Positions 1-5,599 of a DNA stretch of 5,599 nucleotides are shown here, piece by piece. This stretch comes from Actinomycetota bacterium. Lineage in GTDB: Bacteria > Actinomycetota > Actinomycetes > Nanopelagicales > Nanopelagicaceae. The stretch covers positions 1 through 5,599 of the forward strand of contig CANIAV010000067.1 of the NCBI GenBank assembly GCA_947465365.1, given 5' to 3'. The position numbers and the translations under genes were made by a program. Each line of letters opens with the position of its first letter. The stretch's first letter is position 1. The notes beneath the pieces are model-generated. The model made no database searches. It worked only from the letters and a program-made list of their open reading frames with translations, and was not told the DNA's origin.

Positions 1-3000
1 CCAAGATAACAACTGTTCCGCCTGTCATATATTCACAACCGTGATCACCAACGCCTTCCACAACCGCGGTTGCTCCAGAATTGCGAACGCAGAATCGTTC
101 ACCAACTAGCCCACGAATAAAGATCTCACCAGAAGTTGCGCCATAACCTATGACGTTTCCGGCGATTACATTCTCTTGAGATGGGAAGGTAGCGCGCTCA
201 TCTGGACGAACTATGACGCGACCGCCTGATATTCCTTTACCTACATAGTCATTGCTATCGCCGTAGAGACGAATTGCAATACCGCGTGGCAGGAATGCAC
301 CGAGAGATTGACCGGCAGAACCATGCAGCGTTACATCAATCGTTCCGACAGGAAGACCTTCTGCACCAAAGCGACGAGTAACTTCTGCGCCCAACATTGT
401 GCCAACGGTTCGGTTTACGTTACGAACTGGCAGGTCGATACGAACCGCTTCTTTCTTATCGAGAGCATCTGCCGCAAGTGAAATTAATTGATTATCAAGA
501 GCTGCCGCAAGGCCATGATCTTGAACTGTTGTGCGATGAAGTGGTGAAGCAACATCTGGGCGAACCAATAGCGGTGCTAGATCTAGCCCGCTGGCTTTCC
601 AGTGATTGACTGCATCCCGAGTATCTAGATACTCCACATGACCGATCGCCTCTTGCAAAGTACGGAACCCAAGCTTGGCCAAGATTTCTCGAACTTCTTC
701 AGCGATATATTCAAAGAAAGTTTCGACAAACTCTGGCTTGCCGGTAAAGCGTTTACGAAGTTCTGGATTTTGCGTTGCCACGCCAACCGGACAGGTATCC
801 AAGTGACAGACACGCATCATTACGCAACCAGATACAACGAGCGGCGCTGTTGCAAATCCATATTCTTCTGCGCCAAGCAACGCTGCAATAACCACATCGC
901 GTCCAGTCTTTAACTGACCATCTGCTTGTACAACAATACGATCGCGTAGTCCGTTAAGAAGCAAGGTCTGTTGCGTTTCGGCAAGACCTAGCTCCCAAGG
1001 GGCGCCCGCATGCTTTAGCGATGTTAAAGGTGAAGCGCCAGTTCCACCATCATGGCCTGAGATTAAAACTACATCCGCGTGCGCTTTAGAGACTCCTGCT
1101 GCAACGGTGCCAACACCGACTTCGGCAACCAATTTAACGTGGATGCGTGCGTTTTTGTTAGCGTTCTTAAGATCGTGAATTAGCTGTGCTAAATCTTCAA
1201 TCGAGTAAATATCGTGATGTGGTGGTGGTGAGATAAGTCCGACGCCCGGAGTTGAGTAACGCACCTTGGCAATCCATGGATAGACCTTATTTCCGGGAAG
1301 CTGTCCGCCCTCGCCAGGTTTTGCACCTTGCGCGATCTTGATCTGAATATCATCGGCGTTAACAAGGTAATCACTTGTTACGCCAAAACGGCCACTTGCA
1401 ACTTGCTTAATTGAACTGCGCTTGGAATCACCATTTGCCATCGGGAGGAAACGTGAAGGATCTTCGCCGCCTTCACCGGTATTTGATTTAGCGCCAAGTC
1501 GGTTCATGGCAATCGCAAGGGTTTCATGAACCTCTTGTGAAACAGAGCCATATGACATTGCCCCCGTTGAGAATCGCTTTACGATCTCTGAAATCGGTTC
1601 GACTTCATCAATTGAGATCGCCGGGCGCTCTCCTTCTTTAAAAGCAAAGAGCCCACGTAGCGTCATCAGCTCTTTGCTTTGGTTATCTACCTTGCTGGTG
1701 TAGCGCTTAAAGATGTCATAACGTTTTGAACGAGTTGAGTGCTGCAAGGTAAATACAGTCTCTGGATTAAATAAATGTGGCTCGCCATCGCGGCGCCATT
1801 GGTATTCACCGCCGATCGGCAAGCGCTTAGTACCTGGGATCTCTCCCCCGACTGGGTATGCGATGTGATGGCGTGCAATTGTCTCTTCGGCAATTACATC
1901 AAGGCTAATCCCACCAAGACGTGAAGTAGTGCCAACGAAGTATTCATCAACAACTTCTTGCGATAGACCAATAGCTTCAAAGACTTGAGCACCGGTATAT
2001 GAAGCAATTGTTGAGATGCCCATCTTCGACATAACTTTCAATACACCTTTACCGAGGCTCTTAATAACATTGCGAACTGCCTTTTCAGGGGTAATGCCTG
2101 TGATAACACCTTGTAGAACTAGATCTTCGGCAGATTCCATCGCAAGGTATGGGTTAACTGCGGCTGCGCCATAACCAATTAAAAGCGCAACATGATGAAC
2201 TTCGCGGACATCACCGGCTTCAACAACTAGTCCAACTTTGGTACGAGTCTTTTCGCGAATTAAATGGTGATGCACGGCAGCTGTTAATAGCAGAGATGGG
2301 ATCGGCGTATCTTCGGCATCACCGTTGCGATCAGAGAGAACGATGATATGCGCACCAGCTGCAATCGCATCAGATACTTCACGTTTGATCTCTTCTAACC
2401 GCGTCTGCAGTGTATTACCGTCACCGGATACCGGGAACAAGCCCCGTACAACATAACTCTCTAGACCTGGGTAATCTCCATCGGCGTTGACGTGAATGAT
2501 CTTGGCTAATTCATCATTATCAATTACTGGGAAAGCTAAAGATATTTGGCGACATGATGCCGGCCCTGGATCTAGGAGATTATGTTCTGGTCCGATAGAT
2601 CCGCCTAGGCTAGTTACTAGTTCTTCACGTATTGCATCAAGTGGTGGATTTGTTACTTGCGCAAAGAGTTGTGAGAAGTAATCAAAGAGCAGGCGTGGTT
2701 TCTCTGAAAGCGCCGCAATTGGCGTATCTGTTCCCATAGAGCCAAGTGCTTCCATGCCGTTCTTAGCCATGGGAGTAAGCAAGATACGGATCTCTTCTTC
2801 GGTATAACCAAAGGCGCGTTGGCGGCGAACAACCGATGAGTGCGGATAAACAATATGTTCACGTGAAGGTAGATCACTTAACTTCATCATTCCCGAATGC
2901 AACCATTCACCATACGGTGCAGCATCTGCGAGGGTATCTTTTATCTCATCATCTTCGATGATGCGTCCTGCTTCAATATCAACTAAGAACATCTTGCCTG

Positions 3001-4186
3001 GTTGCAGGCGACCTTTGCGAACAATCTTTTCGGCTGGGAAATCTAAGACACCGACTTCAGATGCCAGAACAACCAAGCCGTCATCGGTGACCCAGAAACG
3101 TGATGGACGAAGTCCATTGCGATCAAGGACAGCACCGACTTGATGGCCATCGGTAAAAGTCACACATGCTGGTCCATCCCAAGGCTCCATCAAAGATGCA
3201 TGGAAGGCGTAGAAATCACGACGCTTCTGCGACATGGTTGTGTGGTTCTCCCATGCTTCCGGAATCATCATCAAGACTGAATGTGGAAGTGATCGACCGC
3301 CTAAATAGAGAAGTTCAAGTACTTCATCAAATGACGCGGAATCACTGCCGGACATTTCAACTATTGGAAAGAGTCGGCTTAGATCTCCAGGAATTAACTC
3401 ACTGGCCAATAGCGATTCGCGCGCGCGCATCCAGTTGCGATTTCCTTTAACGGTATTGATTTCGCCGTTGTGTGCGATAAAGCGATAAGGGTGGGCCAGT
3501 GGCCAAGATGGGAATGTGTTGGTAGAAAAACGTGAGTGCACCAAAGCCATTGGTGAGGCAACGCGTTGATCACTTAAATCTGGGAAGAACTCTTCGAGCT
3601 GGCCAGTAGTAAGCATTCCCTTGTAAACAATGGTCTGCGAAGAAAGTGACGGGAAGTAAAGGTCTAATGAATGTTCAGCGCGTTTGCGTAAGCAGAAAGC
3701 TAAACGATCTAGCGCTATCCCGGATTCATTTCCTTTACCTGAAATAAATAGCTGTTCAAATTTAGGCATTACAGATACGGCAGTCTTGCCGAGCGAGGCA
3801 GAATTAATAGGTAGTTCGCGCCAACCTAAAACAGTTAAGCCTTCTTCTTCGGCAATCTTGGCGATTGCGCCACGGACTTCAGCGCCTTGTGCGACAAATG
3901 CGATTCCGGTTGCGTATGAACCATCTTTAGGTAGTTCGAAATCAACTACAGCGCGATAGAAAGCATCCGGAACGCGAATTAAAATTCCTGCACCATCACC
4001 GCTATCGGGTTCGGCGCCAGATGCACCGCGATGTTCTAAATTGCGAAGGGCGGTAAGTGCTTTCGCGACGATTTCATGTGTTGCAACTTTATTTAGAGTA
4101 GCCACCATCGCAACGCCGCATGCATCATGCTCGTTGGCGGGATCATAAAGACCAAGACGTGCTGGGTAGTTAGATGAAAGGGCCAT
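1..4186 (-). CDS. gltB: Glutamate synthase large (alpha) subunit, 3' end outside the window
   Basis: This is the large subunit of glutamate synthase (GOGAT), which makes two glutamates from glutamine and 2-oxoglutarate in ammonium assimilation. I read 1395 in-frame codons with no interruption; the family is usually about 1500 residues, so the last 100-130 are missing. A 22-residue propeptide precedes Cys23 ([10 protein letters not shown]), the expected N-terminal nucleophile of the class II glutamine amidotransferase domain (about 23-430). That domain also shows [18 protein letters not shown] (Asn240) and GSDSASFD (Asp282). The FMN/synthase domain (about 840-1200) carries GAMSYGS (from Gly875), [20 protein letters not shown] (Lys956) and [11 protein letters not shown] (from about 1043). 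The 3Fe-4S cysteines are Cys1121, Cys1127 and Cys1132 ([15 protein letters not shown]). The GXGXG domain begins near [10 protein letters not shown] (Gly1289) and runs off the edge. The start is fixed by an in-frame TAG directly before the ATG. The small subunit gltD is normally next downstream, but is not visible here. NADPH versus ferredoxin dependence was not tested. Confidence 0.97.
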   Translation of the reverse strand, partial: MALSSNYPARLGLYDPANEHDACGVAMVATLNKVATHEIVAKALTALRNLEHRGASGAEPDSGDGAGILIRVPDAFYRAVVDFELPKDGSYATGIAFVAQGAEVRGAIAKIAEEEGLTVLGWRELPINSASLGKTAVSVMPKFEQLFISGKGNESGIALDRLAFCLRKRAEHSLDLYFPSLSSQTIVYKGMLTTGQLEEFFPDLSDQRVASPMALVHSRFSTNTFPSWPLAHPYRFIAHNGEINTVKGNRNWMRARESLLASELIPGDLSRLFPIVEMSGSDSASFDEVLELLYLGGRSLPHSVLMMIPEAWENHTTMSQKRRDFYAFHASLMEPWDGPACVTFTDGHQVGAVLDRNGLRPSRFWVTDDGLVVLASEVGVLDFPAEKIVRKGRLQPGKMFLVDIEAGRIIEDDEIKDTLADAAPYGEWLHSGMMKLSDLPSREHIVYPHSSVVRRQRAFGYTEEEIRILLTPMAKNGMEALGSMGTDTPIAALSEKPRLLFDYFSQLFAQVTNPPLDAIREELVTSLGGSIGPEHNLLDPGPASCRQISLAFPVIDNDELAKIIHVNADGDYPGLESYVVRGLFPVSGDGNTLQTRLEEIKREVSDAIAAGAHIIVLSDRNGDAEDTPIPSLLLTAAVHHHLIREKTRTKVGLVVEAGDVREVHHVALLIGYGAAAVNPYLAMESAEDLVLQGVITGITPEKAVRNVIKSLGKGVLKVMSKMGISTIASYTGAQVFEAIGLSQEVVDEYFVGTTSRLGGISLDVIAEETIARHHIAYPVGGEIPGTKRLPIGGEYQWRRDGEPHLFNPETVFTLQHSTRSKRYDIFKRYTSKVDNQSKELMTLRGLFAFKEGERPAISIDEVEPISEIVKRFSTGAMSYGSVSQEVHETLAIAMNRLGAKSNTGEGGEDPSRFLPMANGDSKRSSIKQVASGRFGVTSDYLVNADDIQIKIAQGAKPGEGGQLPGNKVYPWIAKVRYSTPGVGLISPPPHHDIYSIEDLAQLIHDLKNANKNARIHVKLVAEVGVGTVAAGVSKAHADVVLISGHDGGTGASPLTSLKHAGAPWELGLAETQQTLLLNGLRDRIVVQADGQLKTGRDVVIAALLGAEEYGFATAPLVVSGCVMMRVCHLDTCPVGVATQNPELRKRFTGKPEFVETFFEYIAEEVREILAKLGFRTLQEAIGHVEYLDTRDAVNHWKASGLDLAPLLVRPDVASPLHRTTVQDHGLAAALDNQLISLAADALDKKEAVRIDLPVRNVNRTVGTMLGAEVTRRFGAEGLPVGTIDVTLHGSAGQSLGAFLPRGIAIRLYGDSNDYVGKGISGGRVIVRPDERATFPSQENVIAGNVIGYGATSGEIFIRGLVGERFCVRNSGATAVVEGVGDHGCEYMTGGTVVIL
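4118..4186 (-). other. GltB propeptide and catalytic Cys23 codon
   Basis: The first 22 codons encode a short leader ([20 protein letters not shown], then DA) followed by the Cys23 codon at 4120-4118. In this family the leader is removed so that the cysteine becomes the free N-terminal residue that attacks glutamine. The sequence around the cysteine (DACGVAMVA) matches the usual family pattern; cleavage itself is inferred from the family. Confidence 0.8.
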
Positions 4187-4197
4187 CTATTTTCACA

Positions 4198-4202
4198 CTC
4201 CT
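4198..4202 (-). promoter_or_regulatory. Ribosome binding site of gltB
   Basis: AGGAG on the minus strand lies 11 bases before the gltB ATG at 4186, a slightly long but workable spacing. An in-frame TAG (4189-4187) sits directly before the ATG, so translation cannot start further upstream in this frame. The site directly follows the right arm of an inverted repeat (4203-4235), so folding of that repeat in the mRNA could affect access to it. Confidence 0.7.
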
Positions 4203-4235
4203 GTTGTCCACACTTGAAAAATCGTGAGGGACAAC
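4203..4235. repeat. 7-base inverted repeat next to the gltB ribosome binding site
   Basis: GTTGTCC at 4203-4209 is the exact reverse complement of GGACAAC at 4229-4235, with 19 bases between. Inside the arms a CAC/GTG pair could extend a stem after a small internal loop. No T-run follows it in the gltB direction, so it does not look like an intrinsic terminator. It could be a protein-binding site or a 5' leader hairpin next to the Shine-Dalgarno sequence. The symmetry is visible; any function is inference. Confidence 0.4.
4204..4212 (+). promoter_or_regulatory. Candidate DnaA box (TTGTCCACA)
   Basis: TTGTCCACA on the plus strand matches the DnaA-box sequence preferred in Streptomyces and other high-GC actinobacteria (the E. 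coli form is TTATCCACA). It lies in the gap before gltB and overlaps the left arm of the inverted repeat. A second, weak copy (TTGTCCCTC, three mismatches) starts at 4234 on the minus strand. There is no box cluster, so this is not an origin. A lone 9-base match could arise by chance, and binding is unproven. Confidence 0.35.
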
Positions 4236-4329
4236 TTTGGCCCGTAGTAACCATCGACTCAATGAGGCGGTGGAGCAAAAGGGTAGCAAGAACTGGGGCA
4301 ATTAGGCACACCTAGGAGATGGAAAAGGT

Positions 4330-5052
4330 TTAGATCCCGCTCACGTGGAGGAGTTGTCCGATGCCAGCGGTTATTGCCATACCGAAGCAACCACCGAGGA
4401 TTACTCGCAAAGTCGGAGCCAGAACCTTTGATCCGGCAGTTTTTGCGCTAACGATTCCGGTGAATATCAGACCTACTACGGTGAACCCAACGATGCTCAC
4501 TGCAACTTTGCCAGTCGTTGGTGCAAAGGCGCCTAAGAATGGAATCAAACCGCCAGATGTAAAGGCTGCAGCTGATGCGACCGCAGCTTGCACCGGGCGC
4601 GCCTTAGTGTGCGGATGTTGCCCGAGTTCATCACGAAGGTGTGCCTCCAGCGGATCACGAGCATGCATCGCGTTAGCAACTTCCAAAGCAAGTTCTGGAG
4701 TAAGACCGCGATTTATATAAATCTGCTGCAATTCCAATAACTCAGATTCGGGATCGATCGCTAAATGTTCAATCTCTAATAGTCGATCAGATTCTTCAAT
4801 GTCGTTCTGTGAACGCACCGATACATATTCGCCGACGGCCATTGACATAGCACCGGCAACTATTCCAGCAGCGCCTGCAGTAATTAAAAAAGTTTGGGCA
4901 TCTGCACCACCAGTTTTGGCAGCTGTTACACCGATCATTAGCGATGCCGTTGAAACCAAACCATCATTTGCGCCAAGAACAGCGGCACGTAACCAACCTG
5001 CACGATGGGTGCGATGGTGGAGATTGCGCTGATAGACATCTTCTAAAGCCAT
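4330..5052 (-). CDS. VIT1/CCC1-family divalent metal (Fe/Mn) transporter
   Basis: This complete 240-residue protein belongs to the VIT1/CCC1 family of integral membrane carriers, which move iron or manganese out of the cytoplasm (into vacuoles in plants and yeast, probably out of the cell in bacteria). Five membrane segments are apparent, near residues 20-44, 54-79, 155-177, 183-204 and 210-235. The signature VLGANDGLVSTASLMIGV places Asp30 in the first helix. MSMAVGEYVSVRSQ supplies Met71 and Glu75 in the second, matching positions of the family's metal path. The cytoplasmic stretch (about 80-150) is rich in acidic residues and His, with ELLELQQIYINRGL and ARDPLEAHLRDELG, as in the family's metal-binding helices. 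There is no N-terminal ferritin-like domain. The ATG is 23 bases after the lgt stop and has a good ribosome binding site, suggesting cotranscription with lgt. The metal carried cannot be told from sequence alone. Confidence 0.92.
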   Translation of the reverse strand: MALEDVYQRNLHHRTHRAGWLRAAVLGANDGLVSTASLMIGVTAAKTGGADAQTFLITAGAAGIVAGAMSMAVGEYVSVRSQNDIEESDRLLEIEHLAIDPESELLELQQIYINRGLTPELALEVANAMHARDPLEAHLRDELGQHPHTKARPVQAAVASAAAFTSGGLIPFLGAFAPTTGKVAVSIVGFTVVGLIFTGIVSAKTAGSKVLAPTLRVILGGCFGMAITAGIGQLLHVSGI

Positions 5053-5060
5053 AGCGCGAG

Positions 5061-5067
5061 CCTACCT
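5061..5067 (-). promoter_or_regulatory. Ribosome binding site of the VIT-family gene
   Basis: AGGTAGG on the minus strand lies 8 bases before the ATG at 5052, inside the 23-base gap after the lgt stop codon. It supports this start and independent translation initiation within a likely shared transcript. The gap is too short to hold a full promoter of its own. Confidence 0.7.
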
Positions 5068-5075
5068 GATCCCAA

Positions 5076-5599
5076 TTAAATTTCGGGTGAGATGCGCTGG
5101 CTATTACCTCGTTGATTTCGCAGATAGAGAGCTGACCCTAAGGCAAAGATCAAAATACTCATCCATTGATTTACCCGCAATCCAATTAGCGAATGAGCCG
5201 GATCAATGCGCAGTCCCTCAATGAAGAATCTGACAAGCGAATAACCGGCGATATAGAAATAGAAAATAGATCCGGTTGCCCAACGGCTGCCGAATTTAAG
5301 CAAGATCACGGCTAAGAGCGTGCTCCAAATCGCTTCATAAAGAAAAGTTGGGTGGAAAGTCTCGATAAGGCCATACCCACTGGGGCGAAACTTGTAAGGG
5401 ATTTCCAAAGCCCACCATGCATTTAGCGGTCTGCCAAATAGTTCGGCGTTATACCAATTTCCAAAACGTCCAATTGCTTGCGCCAGTAAAATTCCCGGGG
5501 CGATGGCATCTAAGAAAATCCTAAAAGAGGGCAGTTGCATATTCTTAGCCAGGCGGCGCCAAGAAAGATAAGCACCAGCAACACCGAGAGCGATCGCGC
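5076..5599 (-). CDS. lgt: Prolipoprotein diacylglyceryl transferase, 5' end outside the window
   Basis: Lgt is a membrane enzyme that transfers diacylglycerol from phosphatidylglycerol to the lipobox cysteine of prolipoproteins, the first step of lipoprotein maturation. The visible part is the C-terminal 173 codons, open to the window edge; the N-terminal 80-120 residues, including the conserved HGG region, are outside. In fragment numbering the Lgt signature is GRFGNWYNAELFGRP, with Arg44, Asn47, Glu52 and Gly55 aligning with E. coli Arg143, Asn146, Glu151 and Gly154. HPTFLYEAIW follows, then RFFIEGLR, whose Arg123 and Glu127 match E. coli Arg239 and Glu243. NQWMSI precedes the last membrane helix and a short polar tail. 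The ATG at 5540 is internal: the reading frame continues upstream with Lgt-like membrane sequence (AIALGVAGAYLSW), so it should not be taken as the start. Stop is TAA at 5078-5076; the VIT-family gene follows 23 bases later. Confidence 0.96.
   Translation of the reverse strand, partial: AIALGVAGAYLSWRRLAKNMQLPSFRIFLDAIAPGILLAQAIGRFGNWYNAELFGRPLNAWWALEIPYKFRPSGYGLIETFHPTFLYEAIWSTLLAVILLKFGSRWATGSIFYFYIAGYSLVRFFIEGLRIDPAHSLIGLRVNQWMSILIFALGSALYLRNQRGNSQRISPEI

Larger units (their letters stand above)
4187..4329. other. Intergenic region between the VIT-family gene and gltB
   Basis: This 143-base gap is the only sizeable noncoding stretch. In the gltB direction it holds the inverted repeat, the DnaA-box-like sequence and the gltB ribosome binding site. 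I found no convincing -35/-10 pair: the best candidates are TACCCT without a good -35, and TTGAGT followed 17 bases later by a poor CAAAGT. I saw no terminator hairpin with a T-run after the VIT-family stop codon, so readthrough into gltB is possible. No clear GlnR or AmtR nitrogen-control site was recognised. Confidence 0.6.

Noticed and set aside
3419..3428. Alternating CG run (gcgcgcgc) as a possible structural or methylation element
   Set aside because: It lies inside gltB and is explained by Arg-Ala-Arg codons (WMRARES) in the amidotransferase domain.
397..3959. Several short plus-strand open frames of 60-94 codons and some minus-strand ones within the gltB region
   Set aside because: They overlap the continuous GltB reading frame, which carries recognisable family motifs throughout; the short frames show no known motif and behave as shadows of the coding strand.
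4203..4235. Inverted repeat as an intrinsic terminator for the VIT-family gene
   Set aside because: The stem is short, its loop is long, and no T-run follows it in the direction of transcription; it also lies about 95 bases past the stop and directly at the gltB ribosome binding site.
4240..4256. GGTTAC on the minus strand as half of a GlnR nitrogen-control site
   Set aside because: The second half, an AC-containing element at the right spacing, is missing, so the match is no better than chance.
4093..4311. A 72-codon minus-strand open frame spanning the gltB start and the upstream gap
   Set aside because: It is out of frame with gltB, overlaps the catalytic Cys region, and its sequence resembles no family I know. 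It looks like a chance frame.
4361..4720. A 119-codon plus-strand open frame, with another at 4799-5032, antisense to the VIT-family gene
   Set aside because: Both lie opposite a clear transporter gene and are rich in Ala, Pro and Ser, as expected of the complement of membrane-protein codons. No independent evidence supports them.
5538..5540. ATG at 5540 as the start of lgt
   Set aside because: The frame remains open to the window edge with Lgt-like hydrophobic sequence, no ribosome binding site is seen before this ATG, and starting here would leave out the essential N-terminal part of the enzyme.

Overview
The window holds the edge of an ordinary bacterial chromosome segment. Three protein genes, all on the minus strand, fill almost all of it. 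Read in the direction of transcription (high to low coordinates) they are: lgt, prolipoprotein diacylglyceryl transferase, with its 5' part beyond the window; a small VIT1/CCC1-family metal transporter gene, complete; and gltB, the large subunit of glutamate synthase, with its last roughly 100-130 codons beyond the window. No RNA gene, mobile element, CRISPR array or stretch of more than 300 bases without a gene is present.

The proteins look actinobacterial, while base composition is moderate (a little under half G+C by eye), lower than in soil actinobacteria. An lgt gene close to gltB is an arrangement I recall from Actinobacteria (trp genes - lgt - gltB - gltD). Together with the modest GC and tight packing this suggests a streamlined, possibly freshwater planktonic actinobacterium (acI / Nanopelagicales type). 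This is an inference; no marker gene was available to test it.

Layout: 5599-5076 lgt (partial); a 23-base gap carrying a Shine-Dalgarno sequence; 5052-4330 the VIT-family gene; a 143-base intergenic stretch (4329-4187) with a 7-base inverted repeat and an exact match to the high-GC actinobacterial DnaA-box sequence TTGTCCACA just before the gltB ribosome binding site; and 4186-1 gltB (partial). The lgt and VIT genes are close enough to be cotranscribed. gltB may have its own regulation, although I could not identify a convincing promoter.

The genes serve separate housekeeping roles: lipoprotein maturation at the membrane, divalent metal (probably iron or manganese) handling, and ammonium assimilation by the GS-GOGAT route. 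GltB needs a 3Fe-4S cluster, so a link to iron handling is conceivable but not shown. I found no previously undescribed system. The most interesting signals are the short elements between the VIT gene and gltB.
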